A stretch of 64,000 bases of DNA from Dactylis glomerata (lineage: Eukaryota > Streptophyta > Magnoliopsida > Poales > Poaceae): contig QXEO01002092.1 of assembly GCA_007115705.1 (NCBI GenBank), forward strand, positions 558,001 to 622,000, in the 5' to 3' direction. This document shows, one piece after another, positions 20,987 to 32,700 of the stretch. The notes under the pieces were generated by a model that worked only from the letters and a program-made list of their open reading frames with translations, was not told the origin of the DNA and searched no databases. The position numbers and the translations under genes were made by a program. Every line of letters begins with the position of its first letter. The stretch's first letter is position 1.

Positions 20987-21445
20987 GTGGCCCGCGAGAT
21001 TCTATCAGAATTGCAAATTCGGGTTGAATCTCAGATCTTGAAATCTTCGACTTGAACAATCTTTGACTTCTTCATATCTTCAAATCTTTGACTTGATCTC
21101 TAAATATCTTTCATTATATTGTCTCGCAAGGGGTTTTGATGAACAAGCCTGACAACTCTGACGGATCAAGAGGCCAGTTAACTGCCAGAATAGATACTTG
21201 TCACCTACCTCAAATTCAATCCCCTTGGACTTGAATTTGGGAAACCGGTCAAACCCATTCTTTTGCCGCATTTAGAAATTACAAAGAATGAATCCCAGTG
21301 GTTCTCAGGGTACCCAGTGCGTCCACCAGGATTTTCTTTGAGTCGTAGACACGGATAAGTACCAGCAAAGAGCATTCATGTGTGTATACCAGGCCACACA
21401 AGACAGATCCTGGGGTCTTACCTTCATGATATATTTCAACCACGG
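20987..21445 (-). other. 3' tail of element C, left part
   Basis: Conserved tail sequence in reverse (TTGCAAATTCGGGTTGAATCTCAGATC; TTTTGATGAACAAGCCTGACAACTCTGACGG; GGTACCCAGTGCGTCCACCAGG; TTACCTTCATGATATATTTCAACCACGG). It ends in the target duplication CACGG at 21441-21445 and continues at 30293 with CATTCAAGTTTTGTCGCGATG. Confidence 0.75.
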
Positions 21446-21779
21446 TGACAAGGATATAGATAATAGAGCCCGTTAGTTGAGTACCCCTGAGGCCCGTTAA
21501 GCTAGGCCCAATTGTAATGATAGTCGAGATACGAGTCCTTACCGTATGTCGATATTGTAATCTGTATTGGATCCCACCCGATCCTCGAGACCTGGCCATC
21601 TATATATAGGGCCAGGAGGGGACGGTGTCGGACAGATTGAAAGCAAGCCAGGTTGAACACCCAAGTTTACTTTCGATACACCCTTATTTCGACTAACTTT
21701 ACCTTCGAGTTCATCAGACGCCCTATCCCCCCGATCCTAAGTCCTTCATTTAGGACATTTGTCAAGTTAACCCTCATCA
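21446..21779 (+). repeat. 5' LTR of element B
   Basis: 334 bp, TGACAAGGATATAG...CCTCATCA, TATATATAGG near 21601. Confidence 0.93.
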
Positions 21780-21780
21780 A

Positions 21781-21798
21781 TTGGCGCCGACCGTGGGG
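21781..21798 (+). promoter_or_regulatory. Primer binding site of element B
   Basis: TTGGCGCCGACCGTGGGG, one base after the LTR end. The same site in E and C differs by one base. The tRNA is not assigned. Confidence 0.75.
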
Positions 21799-24729
21799 AC
21801 TCTGGGCGTTGGAACCGTGAATTCGACGGCTTTTTTTCTTTTAGCTAGTAGCAATGTAGGAATCAGTGAAAGTGAAGAGATGGAGTTAACGATCGGAAGT
21901 CTAAGCATCCTCATCGGACCTTTGGGTTCGACTCGCCTTTCGGATCCGGCGAAACCAGACCCGTCGGCAATTGAGCCCGTGACAGTAGCAATGGTGGAAT
22001 CATCTGAAGGCTCTTCCAGCGAGGTAAACTCGCCGGTTAGCTCAGGAGAAGCACAAATCACAGAAGGCGACAAAATTCAGGAAAAGTTCGACATGGAAGC
22101 AAAAGCGTTAAAACCACACAATAGTACAAGGGACTTCACCGCCGGAAGCAGCGGCGTCTCCAAAAGCGTACATCAGTTATGCATCGTTATCACTGAAGCA
22201 GAAGAAGAAAACAACCACGAAGGAAACGAAGGAGTTGACAGGCAAGTCGACAAGGCAAGGGAGCCGAATAGGAAGGAGAAAGAGAAAATTCACGTCTCAA
22301 CTGGAGAATGGAGGATCATCATGTCAGTTGTCAATCATGGCACAGAAATACCGGAAGGATCAAGAAGAGAAGTTCTAATGGGATACCAGTACGCATTGCA
22401 CCAGCATAAGAAGAAACTAAGAGAGGAAAGAGACATATTCACGAAAAGCCGGGATATTAACAGCATGTCAAGCGAAGAGTTTTGGGATGATTACAGCGAT
22501 GATTCAGAATACAGCAGGGAATGGCACGGAGACCCGAAGCACAACAGAAGGACAACAGTGCAGAGGAGAGAAGAAAGATACTCGAGAAGTATAACCCCAC
22601 AGCCAGAGAAGGAGGAAGAGGACTTTGTGCAAGAAACACCAGAAGCAGCGCTGATAGCAGCACAGGCGTATCTGCTAACCACACGGCCAAAGCCTGGAGA
22701 CCCACGGGAGGACATGCACCAAGCCGCACTGCGAAGCCTCGGGATAATAGAAGACGAGATCATAAGAAAAGGTGCAAAAGCAAAGCCGACAAGCTACAAG
22801 GAAAAGCAAAAAGAAGAGTACAAGCACGAAGACACGCAAAGTGAGTCCAGCGAATCATCAGAGGAAGAAAGGCGACAAAAAAGGAAAGAGGACGCAAGAA
22901 ATATAATAGCGCAATCTCGAGTAAATAAGTCGCGCCACGCATGGAGGTAAGAAAATTATGAAGACGATGAGAAAGAGATGGGCGTGTCATGCTTTACCCG
23001 CAGGGTTCGCAAAATGCGGGTACCCAAAGGATTCAAATTACCACACGACCAGCAAAAATATGATGGGTCGCAAGAACCAACCTTATGGTTGTCAGATTAC
23101 CTACAAGCAGTGTAGATATTAGGGGGAACAAAAGCGACAGCAATGCAAAGTTTACAATTACACCTCACCGGCGCAGCACGGTCCTGGTTGAATACCCTAC
23201 CCAATGAGTCCATCGGAAGTTGGGGAGAACTCGAAAACCAATTTGTAAGAGATTTCCGCTTGACATATAAGCGTCCAGCGTCGCTGGAGGAAGTCAAAGC
23301 ATGCGTGCAAAGGAAAGGCAAAACTCTACGTTCCTATATATAACGATGGAGTGTAATCAAAAACTCAGCTGAAGACGTCTCCGACGAAAGAGCAATAGAT
23401 GCTTTTTCTGCCGGCCTTCGTCGCTCAGACCTCGTGGAAGAAATAGGAAGAACAAGGCCAGCAACAGTAGCCGAACTAATGGAAGAGGCTAATAGATTTG
23501 CTGATAGAGAAGATGCATACAACAACAAAAGAGGACGCTCACCAGAAGTCGACAGAACAAGCAGACAGAGGAGAAAACACCGCAGCAGGGATAATCACAT
23601 AAGGCGAAATCAGGTAGCAGTGGGATACGAAGGAAAGGAAGAGGAAGGTTACGAAAACAGGAAGTTTCAGGCAAGAGGCAACCAAAGAACAGAAAAACCA
23701 AGATATTCTGGACCTTCGGCTAAAGACATGCTATATGGACCTTGCCGAATCCACTACGCGTATCTCGATGGAAAGAGAGTCTCTAACCACCAGATGAAAG
23801 ACTGCAGAACTTTCTTAAGGTTACAAAGTGCCATGGGTCCAACCAAAGAAGGGTGGTAAGGAGAGAAACACACAAGCCAAGGATACCAAGTACAAAGGCT
23901 AGCAAGGCACTTGGAGTCAAAAATCTACATATCCGCAATGATTCAACCAGTACCTAAGTCGAAGAAGGAGCGAAAAAATATATCAAGGCAAGTAAACCTA
24001 GCAATATCATCGCCACCAGCCACCACGGAGTACCTGCGGTGGTCAGATCAACCAATTAGGTTCAGCAGAGCAGACCACCCGAGGAAAGTACCCAGGCCGG
24101 GACACTCGCCAATGGTGCTAAAAGCACAGATAGGAGGGTACGATATCGGGAGAGTATTCATGGACGCAGGAAGCGGCATAAACCTAATATACGCAAGAAC
24201 TCTAAAGGCAATGTGCATCTCACTGACAAGCCTGAAGCCAACAGATTGCTCTTTCCATGGAATAGTACCAGGAGCCGCAAATTACCCTCTGGGGAAAATA
24301 GAACTCGACGTTTGTTTTGGCAGAAGCAGCAATTACCGCAGGGAGAAGTTAGAATTTGAAGTTATGGACTGGCCATCCCAGTATCACGCAATTTGAGGGT
24401 GCCCAGCATTTGCAAAGTTCATGGCAGTACCACACTACGCGTATCTAACGCTAAAAATCCCAGGACCCAAAGGAACGATCACAGTGCAAGGAAGCTTTGA
24501 AGTATCCAACACCTGCGACAAAGAATTCAACAGAATGGCGCAAACTTTCGGCATGACAGCAGAATATGAGAGGCTTAAAGGAGAAACTGATCATAACGTG
24601 CTACCCGACGTTGGACGATCCCTGCCAGATCAGGCTTTCGACACAACACAAGACTCAAAGAAAATCCAGGTCCACCCTACAGACCTGAACAAGACTACAT
24701 CGATTGCAGTAAACTTGGATCCCGCATAG
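21781..24729 (+). pseudogene. gag-protease of element B
   Basis: One frame runs from the primer site into RT, but it is broken by in-frame stops at about 22948, 23113, 23341, 23857, 24394 and 24727. Domains in order: an N-terminal acidic region, a 'PEAALIAAQAYLLTTRPKPGD' like segment shared with C, E and F, retrotrans_gag (SLQLHLTGAARSWLNTLPNES ... AFSAGLRRSDLVEEIGR), the HIHYAYLDGKRVSNHQMKDC-type linker, and the protease (FMDAGSGINLIYARTL, then HAI*GCPAF where E has HAILRRPAF). Several stops correspond to CAA or CAG in E (Q to stop). Start codon unclear: the frame is open back to the primer site, and the first ATG is near 21883. Confidence 0.88.
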
Positions 24730-26095
24730 GAAAGTGCGCTCGTCGAGTTCCTCTGTGAGCGCTGGGAAATCTTTGCCTGGTGTCCTTCAGACATGCCAGG
24801 GGTTCCCAGGGAACTCGTCGAGCACGCACTAAATGTGGACCCTAAAGCAAAGCCAGTCAAGCAACCGTTGAGATGATTTGACGAACCAAAAAGAAAGGCG
24901 ATAGCATCCGAGCTGCACAGGCTAGAAAATGCCGGATTTATCAGAGAAATAAAAACTTCGAGTTGGGTATCCAACCCAGTCATCGTACCCAAGAAAAATA
25001 TAGACGTACAAAGAGTGTGTGTCGGCTACACATCTCTCAACAAACACTATCCAAAGGATCCCTTCCCTTTACCCCGCATTAATCAGATAATTGATTCAAC
25101 AGCGGGATGCGCAAGGCTTTCCTTTATGGATGCATATTCTGGTTATAACCAGATCAAATTGAAGAAAGAAGACAAAGAAAAGACAGCCTTCATCACGCCA
25201 TATGGAGTGTTTTGCTATCAAGTAATGCCTTTTGGCCTAAAAAAATGCAGGAGCAACCTATCAACGGATGATGCAAAACTACCTCGGAAGCCAAATAGGA
25301 CGCAACATCCAAGTCTACATCGACGACGTAGTCATCACTACAAGAAAAGAAGAATCCTTAATCAGCGACTTGGCAGAAATCTTCGACAACCTGAACAGGT
25401 ACAAGCTTAAGCTTAACCCGACAAAGTGTTCTTTTGGCGTGTCAGTAGGACAACTCCTAGAGTTTCTAGTGTCAGCACGAGGAATAGAGGCGAACCCAGA
25501 GAAGATCCAAGTAATTTTAACAATGGGGAAACCCACGAAACTACACGACGTACAAAAACTCACAGGACGCGTCGCGGCTTTAAGTCGTTTTGTTGCTCGA
25601 TTAGGAGAGAAAGCGCTCCCTTTTTATGCACTCATGAAGAAATCAGATGATAAGTTTGAATGGACAACAGAAGCAGATGCAGCCTTTGCGCAGCTGAAAA
25701 AAGTGCTTTCCACGCCACCAGTGCTGGTCGCACCAAAATAAAAAGAGCCACTACTACTCTACATCGCCGCAACTCATCAGGTGGTGAGTACAGTATTAGT
25801 AGTCGAAAGAAGTGAAGAAGTAAAAGCTCACGGCGTCCAAAGACCGGTGTATTTCATCAGTGAAGTACTTTCTCCGATGAAACAGAGGTATCCGCACTAT
25901 GAAAAACTCGCATATAGTGTTTTTACAACAGCACAAAAATTGCGACAATACTTCGCAGTGCACCCAATCATAGTGATCAACGAAGCCCCACTATCAAACA
26001 TATTGAACAATCCTTCAGCAACAGGACGTGTCTCCTTATGGGGAATCGAATTGTCTCCCTTGGACATCACGTATGAAAAAAAGGAAGGCGATCAA
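24730..26095 (+). pseudogene. Reverse transcriptase and first RNase H of element B
   Basis: It is read from MPGVPRELVEHALN. A CGA-to-TGA type stop lies at about 24874 (PLR*FDEP). Palm motifs are FMDAYSGYNQ and VYIDDVVI, with PFGLKK followed by a frameshift near 25245 that moves the rest to another frame. A stop occurs at 25739-25741 (VAPK*KEP). The RNase H part includes LLLYIAATHQVVSTVLVV, QRPVYFISEVLSP and YHYEKLAYS-like sequence. A second frameshift follows near 26080-26100 after DITYEKK. Confidence 0.85.
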
Positions 26096-26786
26096 GTCGC
26101 AAATTTTGCCAGATTTCATGGCAGAGTGGCTGGAACTACAGAGCACGGGATCGCCAGATTTATCGAGTGTATGGACAATGTACTTCGACGGTTCTAAAAG
26201 AATCCAAGGTGCAGGCGCAGGAGTAGTCCTGATATCACCACAAGGGGACAAATTGAAGTATGTTTTAAGGATGATTTTTCCGCAAGCCTCTAATAATGAA
26301 GCAGAATACGAAGCTTTGCTGCACGGAATGAAGATGGCCAAGGCATGTGGAGCAACTCAACTAAAAATATTTGGAGACTCGAACCTCGTCGTCCAGTAAG
26401 TTATAAACAAATGTGACACAATCAACGACAATATGATGGCCTACAAGAACCTGTATCACTATCTCGAAGGAACATTTGATGGGTGTGAAGTCTCGCACAT
26501 CAGCATAAACAGCAATGAAGAAGCCGACAATCTAGCGAATATCGGATCACAATGCCTGCCTATACCATCTGGAGTCTTCTGGGAAGAGATAGTCGAAAGA
26601 TCAATAAAAAATGTTAAAAGTTCGACTCCTGCAGTAGACTCGGGGGCTGGTGCGAAAAATGATGGAAGAACACCAGAACCAGAAGAGGTCATGATGATAG
26701 AGGAAACTTGGATGCAGTCGTATCTCGAATACATGATGAACAAGAAGTTGACAGAAGATGCAGTGGAAGCCAAAAGAATAACTTGA
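26096..26786 (+). pseudogene. Second RNase H domain of element B
   Basis: Contains VWTMYFDGSKRIQGAGAGVVL (first acidic residue), ASNNEAEYEALLHGMKMA, LKIFGDSNLVVQ followed by a TAA at about 26398, and SNEEADNLANIGSQCLP. This is a plant-type RNase H additional to the one behind RT. A stop near 26785 (CGA to TGA, RIT*RSKE) separates it from integrase. Confidence 0.85.
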
Positions 26787-27944
26787 CGATCGAAAGAATT
26801 TGTTGTATTGCAGGGAAAGTTATATAAAAGAAGCATAACTGGCGTTCTGCAGCGTTGCGTAACGCCTCAGGAAGGCCAAGTAATACTAAAGGATATACAC
26901 ATCGGAGTATGTGGCCATCATGCTAGCAGCAGGGCAATTGCGGCAAAAGCATTTCGAGCAGGATTTTATTGGCTAACAGTCATTGAAGACGCGAAAGATA
27001 TAGTTCGAAAGTGTGAAGCATGTCAAAGGTTTGCATCTCGACCACACGCGCCAGCAGCAGAACTACAACCAATACCATTGTCTTGGCCCTTCGGACAGCG
27101 GGGTCTCGACATGGTGGGAAAGTTGCACAAATCATGGCCAGGAGGGCATGTCTATATGCTGGTGGCAGTCGACAAATTTACCAAGTGGATAGAGGTGACC
27201 CCAGTAACAACTCAAGATTCGACAGCAGTAATCAACTTCATCAAGTCAATAGTATTTCGCTTCGGAGTACCATACAACATCATCACAGACAACGGGACAA
27301 ATTTCACTTCAAAAGAATTTAAGAACTACTGTGAAGGTTTGGGAATCAAACTAAAGTTTGCATCCGTAGCACACCCGAAGACAAACGGCCAAGTTGAAAA
27401 AGCCAATGGCTTAATATGCAATGGGATAAAAAAGAGGCTTTTAGCACCTCTAGAGAAAGCCAAGAGTGCTTGGATAGAAGAATTGCCTTCCGTTCTTTGG
27501 AGTCTAAGAACTACGCCTAATGCAGCTACTCAAGAAACTCCATTCTTCTTGGTCCACGACGCAGAAGCCGTGCTTCCAGTAGAGATCACACACGAAGCTC
27601 CAAGAGTGACAGCGTACGACGAGGCAACATCAACAGAAGCGTTACAAGACGACGTCGATGCACTAGATGAAGCAAGAGATAAAGCACTGGAAAGAGCCAC
27701 GCAGTATCAACAAAGCCTCCGGAACTACCACAGTAGTCGAGTTCGTCCACGATCCTTTGTGGTGGGAGATCTAGTCTTACGACTCAAACAAGATGGCCAC
27801 GGCAATCTAGAGTCCCCTTGGATGGGACCTTACATCGTTACAGAAGTGATACCAGGATGAGCTTATCGACTACAAGACAAGAAAACTGGAAAGGACGAAA
27901 GCAATCCGTGGAACGCAGAGCAGCTGCGGTGTTTCTACGCATAG
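26787..27944 (+). pseudogene. Integrase of element B
   Basis: Zinc finger (CGHHASSRAIAAKAFRAG ... CEACQRFA), DDE core (GLDMVGKL; IITDNGTNFTSKEF; GQVEKANG) and a C-terminal SPWMGPYIVTEV. A GGA-to-TGA stop at about 27858 interrupts the C-terminal PGGAY. Otherwise the frame is open for 350 codons and ends at a TAG at 27942-27944. Confidence 0.9.
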
Positions 27945-28311
27945 AAGAAATCTATCGATAACAGTAACTTCGAGTTGACCCTCTGAACTCAGAACAAGAG
28001 GCCATAGGTCGAGTTCCTTGGGTTAAACTTGACAAATTGTACAAGTATATTACTTTGCGCTCGGGGGCTTCAACCCTCGGGTCGTACGAAATAAAATGTG
28101 GAGATCTTCTTAAACACATACTACTGGTTGAGAAACAACCCGATATTCTACAAGCAACACCATTGGTTCAAAGGAACCCGATAATACATATAAAGCACAC
28201 CTCGGAACGATGAACTGTTCCCATGGTCTATTATAGATAAGCATAAAGCTAAATATGACTGTTCATTACAGCAAAAAGAGTAAATAAAAAAGGAGATTAC
28301 ACGATGAGACT
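27945..28311. other. Convergent 3' flanks in element B
   Basis: About 365 bp between the integrase stop and the stop of the antisense ORF. It has the GAACTCAGAACAAGAGGCCATAGG and CTCGGGGGCTTCAACCCTCGGGTCG blocks. No ORF. Confidence 0.6.
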
Positions 28312-28884
28312 CTAGTGGAAGTGAACTTCAGCCTCGTACTCCTTCTGGCACTGGGTGTCATCATAGATCTTCACGTCAAACTTCGACGTACCAATGTGGA
28401 AGTTGAAGGACATGAAGAAACCTTGCTGGATGTCATGGTCATCCACAAACTCCGACCAGCCACCCTTGAAGTACTGCTCGCTGGCACCGTCAAACCAGAC
28501 TTCAACCTCGTAGGGGGTTCCTTCCCCCGAGTGTTCATGAAGAATTGCTTCACGCAGCTCGCGACCATCCATGAACTTGGTGAATTTTAGCGGCAGCCGT
28601 TGAATTTCACGGCATTGCGCGCCGGCAATACAGAAAAATGAGAAAACCCCCGACTGAGGAGAAGACGTGTTACAAGGAGGATCGCTTGGACCTGGGATAG
28701 CGAGAGGCACTTTTGGTTTGTTCTTACTCCCGATCGGGCGGCCGGGACGACGCTTTGCTGGAGCAGAAGATGAAGATCCTACAGCAGCTGCTGCTGTTTT
28801 ACTTTTGCTACCACGAGGGCGGCCGCAACCCCGCGGCACCATCGGAGAGCCAAGATTCAAACGGGTTCCCTCAGCATCGGCCAT
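28312..28884 (-). CDS. AT-hook / B3-domain DNA-binding protein encoded antisense in element B
   Basis: An intact 190-codon ORF, the same length as the E copy without any indel and with roughly 25 amino-acid differences by eye. AT-hook-like motifs: GRPRGSKSK (about 21-29) and RRPGRPIGSKNKPK (about 45-58). B3 domain about 85-185: LPLKFTKFMDGRELREAIL, TPYEVEVWFDG, QYFKGGWSEFVDDHDIQQ and HIGTSKFDVKIYDD. The protein would be expected in the nucleus. The element's own gag and pol are broken by about ten stops and two frameshifts while this ORF stays open, but with only 190 codons that is suggestive rather than proof of selection. Confidence 0.82.
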   Translation of the reverse strand: MADAEGTRLNLGSPMVPRGCGRPRGSKSKTAAAAVGSSSSAPAKRRPGRPIGSKNKPKVPLAIPGPSDPPCNTSSPQSGVFSFFCIAGAQCREIQRLPLKFTKFMDGRELREAILHEHSGEGTPYEVEVWFDGASEQYFKGGWSEFVDDHDIQQGFFMSFNFHIGTSKFDVKIYDDTQCQKEYEAEVHFH

Positions 28885-29010
28885 GGAGGATTGTTGGTGG
28901 AAGAGAAACCCTAGATGAAGGAAAGATAATGCAGCGGAGGAAGAATCTACTTAGGGTTTTTACCCTCACGAAGTGGCTTTATTTATAGGCAGATATTAAT
29001 GGGCCTTTCC
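28885..29010 (-). promoter_or_regulatory. Promoter of the antisense B3 ORF in B
   Basis: Minus strand: GGCCCA (rc at 29000-29005), TATA box CTATAAATAAAG (rc about 28979-28989), telo-box AAACCCTAA (rc at 28951-28959), reverse telo-box CTAGGGTTT, then CCATGG. The arrangement is the same as at 8905-9024. Confidence 0.75.
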
Positions 29011-29952
29011 AGAATCAAGGCCCATACAAAATTTACAAAGGAGTTAAAATTCTGCACAAGGCAGACGATAATACAAAAGGAATATATATCAAAGAAAAAA
29101 CGAGAAACTTCGCCCTGGACTCGGGGGCTTCTGGCCCGAAAGAAAGGAGACAAGACAATAAGCATGTTAAAGGAATTATGTTTTGAGCCTATACCCGAAA
29201 ACATTCCGGCTATAGCCTCGGGGGCTACTCCCATCGGGAGCGCTGAGCGCGCACCCGATAGAAGAAAACAGGCAGAAAGAAAAATACAAAGTAGCAATCC
29301 AGGGACAAGTCACCAACATTCCGGCAACGATGATAACTTCGACTACATAGTTGACGAAATGTAAGGCGATTACTCCCATTGGGAGCTATTTATGAAAAAG
29401 TTGGCAAATACAACTCGAAAACTTTGGATATTTAATCAGTCAAATAAGACTGTGACATGCGATTCTCGAGTTGCGTTATCGCAACGAAACTCGAATGCCG
29501 TGATTATTCACGAAGGTAAGACCCCGGGATCCATCCTGCGTGGCCTGGTATACGCACATGGATACGCTCTGCTGGTATGTATCCATGTCAATGACACGAA
29601 GAAAATTCTGGTGGACGCACTGGGTACCCTGAGAATCACTGGAATTCATTCTTTGTAAGTCTTAAATGCGGCAAAAGAGTGGGTTTGACCGGTTTCCCAA
29701 ATTCAAGTCCAAGGGGATTGAATTTGAAGTAGGTGGCAAGTATCTGTTCCGGCAGTTAACTGACCTCTTGATCCATCAGAGTTGTCAGGCTTGTTCATCA
29801 AAACCCCTTGCGAGATATTATCAATAAAATAAGTCAAAAGACCAAGTCGAAGATTTGAAGATATGAAGAAGTCAAAGAATTGATCAAGTCGAAGATTTAA
29901 AGATTAGAGATTCAACCCGAATCTACAATTCTGGTAGAATCTTAGGGGCTAC
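29011..29952 (+). other. 3' tail of element B
   Basis: Non-coding. CTCGGGGGCTACTCCCATCGGGAGCG (near 29216), CTCCCATTGGGAGC (near 29371), the CACGAAGGTAAGACCCCGGGATCC block and GGTACCCTGAGAATCACTGG, then TTCATCAAAACCCCTTGCGAG before the LTR. Confidence 0.7.
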
Positions 29953-30287
29953 TGACAAGGGTATAGATAATAGAGCACGTTAGTTAAGTACCCCTGAGGC
30001 CCGTTAAGCTAGGCCCAATTGTAATGATAGTCGAGATACGAGTCCTTACCGTATGTCGATATTGTAATCTGTATCGAATCCCACCCGATCCTCGAGACCT
30101 GGCCATCTATATATAGGGGCCAGGAGGGGACGGTGTGGGACAGATTGAAAGCAAGCCAGGTTGAACACCCAAGTTTACTTTCGATACACCCTTATTTCGA
30201 CTAACTTTACCTTCGAGTTCATCCGAGGCCCTATCCCCCCGATCCTAAGTCCTTCATTTAGGACATTTGTCGAGTTAACCCTCGTCA
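29953..30287 (+). repeat. 3' LTR of element B
   Basis: 335 bp, TGACAAGGGTATAG...CCTCGTCA, followed by CACGT (mutated target duplication). Confidence 0.93.
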
Positions 30288-30884
30288 CACGTCATTCAAG
30301 TTTTGTCGCGATGACGCATACGTTGCAGCCTTGTTTGACTGTTGGAATATATAAAATATTCGATTTATTCTTTTTTAACTCTCATAAATAGCTCCCGATG
30401 GGAGTAATTGATCTTCATTTTGTCGACAATGTAGCCGAAGTTCGTTGTTGATGAAATGTAGTTGATTGCGCCTAAGCCACTTGTCGACCAGTTGGTTCTT
30501 TATCATTGGCTTCAATTTTTCATCTTCTTTCAGTTGACTTCTTTCTATCGGGTGCACGACCAGCGCTCCCGATGGGAGTAGCCCCCGTGGCTATAGCCGA
30601 ATTTTTTCGGGTATAGGCTAAAAAATATAAACATGTCTGCCTCATATATTGTCTCCTGTGATATTTTTCGGTATGATTTGTGCTTAAGTATTCTTCTCTT
30701 CTTTTCTCATGACGTGAGCCCCCGAGTCCATGACGAGGTGCGTTGTGCTTCTTGACATATACTTTTCCACTTTTTGCATGTATCTTTTCTCTTGATACGT
30801 TGTTGCTTCCTTATCGTCTGCTCTGGCGAGGGTAAAAGATACGTTCTCCGCAGAGGCAAGGTCCAAAGTACATCTACGGGTAAG
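30288..30884 (-). other. 3' tail of element C, right part, with deletion junction
   Basis: Resumes the tail after B (CATTCAAGTTTTGTCGCGATGACGC), with CTCCCGATGGGAG at about 30391 and 30564. Near 30884 it joins directly to the integrase C-terminus (RKTGKDK). In B, D and E about 1.1 kb lies here, comprising the end of integrase, the B3 ORF and its promoter. All of that is missing in C. Confidence 0.75.
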
Positions 30885-32700
30885 CTTGTCTTTCCCTGTT
30901 TTCCTGTCTTGTAGTCGATAAGCTCCTCCTGGTATTACTTCTGTCACGATATAAGGTCCCACCCATGGGGACTCTAATTTGCCGTGACCATCCTGCTTGA
31001 GTCGTAAGACTAAATCTCCCACCACGAAAGATCGTGGACAAACTCGACTACTGTGGTAGTTTCATTGATTTTGCTGATATTGCGTGGCTCTGGCGAGTGC
31101 TACGTCTCTTGCTTCGTCGAGTGCATCGACATCATTCTGAAGCGCTTCTGTGGAAGTTGTCTCATCATAGGCCACGATTCTTAGGGCTTCATGGGTGATC
31201 TCGACTGGAAGCACGACTTCTGCGCCATGGACCAGAAAGAAGGGGGTTTCTTGAGTAGCTGCATTGGGTGTAGTTCTGAGACTCCATAGCACGGAGGGCA
31301 GTTCATCTATCCAAGCGTGTTTGGCTTTCTCGAGAGGTGCTAATAGCCTCTTTTTTATCCCGTTGCATATTAAGCCATTGGCTTTCTCGACTTGTCCATT
31401 TGTCTTTGGATGCGCTATAGATGCGAATTTCAATTTGATTCCCATACTTTCACAATAGCTCTTGAACTCCTTTGATGTGAAGTTTGTCCCATTATCTGTG
31501 ATGATGCTGTGTGGTACTCCGAAGCGAAAAACTATAGACTTGATGAAGTTGATTGCGGCTGTAGAATCTTGTGTTGTTACGGGGACTGCCTCTACCCACT
31601 TGGTAAATTTGTCGACTGCCACCAACATGTAAACATGCCCTCCTGGCCAAGATTTGTGCAATTTTCCTACCATGTCGAGACCCCATTGCGCGAAGGGCCA
31701 GGATAGTGGTATTGGTTGCAATTCTTCTACTGGTGCGTCTGGTCGAGATGCGAAACGTTGACAAGCCTCACATTTTTCTCACTATATCTTTCGCGTCTTC
31801 AATGGTTGTTAACCAGTAGAACCCTGCATGAAAAGCTTTGGCTGCAATGGCTCTGCTGCTAGCGTGATGTCCGCATACTGCTACGTGGATGTCTTTTAAT
31901 ATTTCTTGTCCTTCTTGGGGAGTGACGCATCATTGCAGGACGCCCGTTATACTTTTCTTGTATAGTTTTCCTTGTAATACGATGAAAGCCTTGGATCGTC
32001 GTATTATCCTTTTCGCTTCTACTGTGTCTTCGGGTAGTGCCTTGTTTATCATGTATGCCAGGTATGGCTGCATCCAGGTTTCTTCGATCATCATAACTTC
32101 TTCTGGTTCTGCTGTGCTTCCTTGGCTAGGCTTGCCAGCCCCCGAGTCTGTAGCTTGGTACCGGGCTTGTTCTTCTGTAGTCGAGGTTTTGTTGTTCTTT
32201 ATTGATCTTTCTATGATTTCTTCCCAAAAGACTCCTTGCGGTATAGGTAAGCACTGGGACCCGATATTTGCTAGATTGTCAGCTTCCTCATTGCTGGCTC
32301 TACTGATGTGCGAAACTTCGCATCCATCGAACGTTCCCTCTAGATAATAGTATAGGTTTCTATATGCTGTCATATTGTCACTGATGGCATCACATCTATT
32401 CATCACTTGTTGGACGACGAGATTTGAGTCTCCGAATATTTTCAATCGAGTCGCTCCTCATGCTTTGGCCATTTTCATTCCATGGAGCAGAGCCTCGTAT
32501 TCGGCTTCATTATTAGAAGCTTGAGGAAAACTCATCCTTAACACATATTTCAACTTGTCGCCTTGTGGTGATATCAGGACCACTCCTGCTCCTGCGTCTT
32601 GGACTCTTATTGATCTGTCGAAGTATATTGTCCACACGCTTGATAGATCTGGTGGTCCTGTGTTTTGTAAGTCTAGCCACTCAGCTGTGAAATCTGGCAA
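30885..32700 (-). pseudogene. Second RNase H and integrase of element C
   Basis: Fragments in several frames: RNase H-type (VWTIYFDRSIRVQDAGAGVVL, ASNNEAEYEALLHGM, KIFGDSNLVVQQ, SNEEADNLANIGSQ), zinc-finger region with a stop after GVLQ (near 31930) and a frameshift near 31780, DDE core (GLDMVGKL; IITDNGTNF; GQVEKANG) to a stop near 31062, then VGDLVLRLKQDGHGKLESPWVGP. The final codons (SNPWNAEQLRRFYA in D) are removed by the deletion. Confidence 0.85.

Larger units (their letters stand above)
21446..30287 (+). mobile_element. Element B: complete-length Tat-lineage Gypsy element
   Basis: 8842 bp with LTRs 21446-21779 and 29953-30287. The flanks are CACGG (21441-21445) and CACGT (30288-30292). 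Element D has the uninterrupted site TTGAATGCCGTGGTTGAAA, whose reverse shows that the original was CACGG followed by CATTCAAG. Layout: LTR, primer site, gag-protease-RT in one frame broken by stops, RNases H, integrase, antisense B3 ORF, tail, LTR. By eye about 10-11 LTR differences in 334 (3 %), similar to E. The host is element C. Confidence 0.95.
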
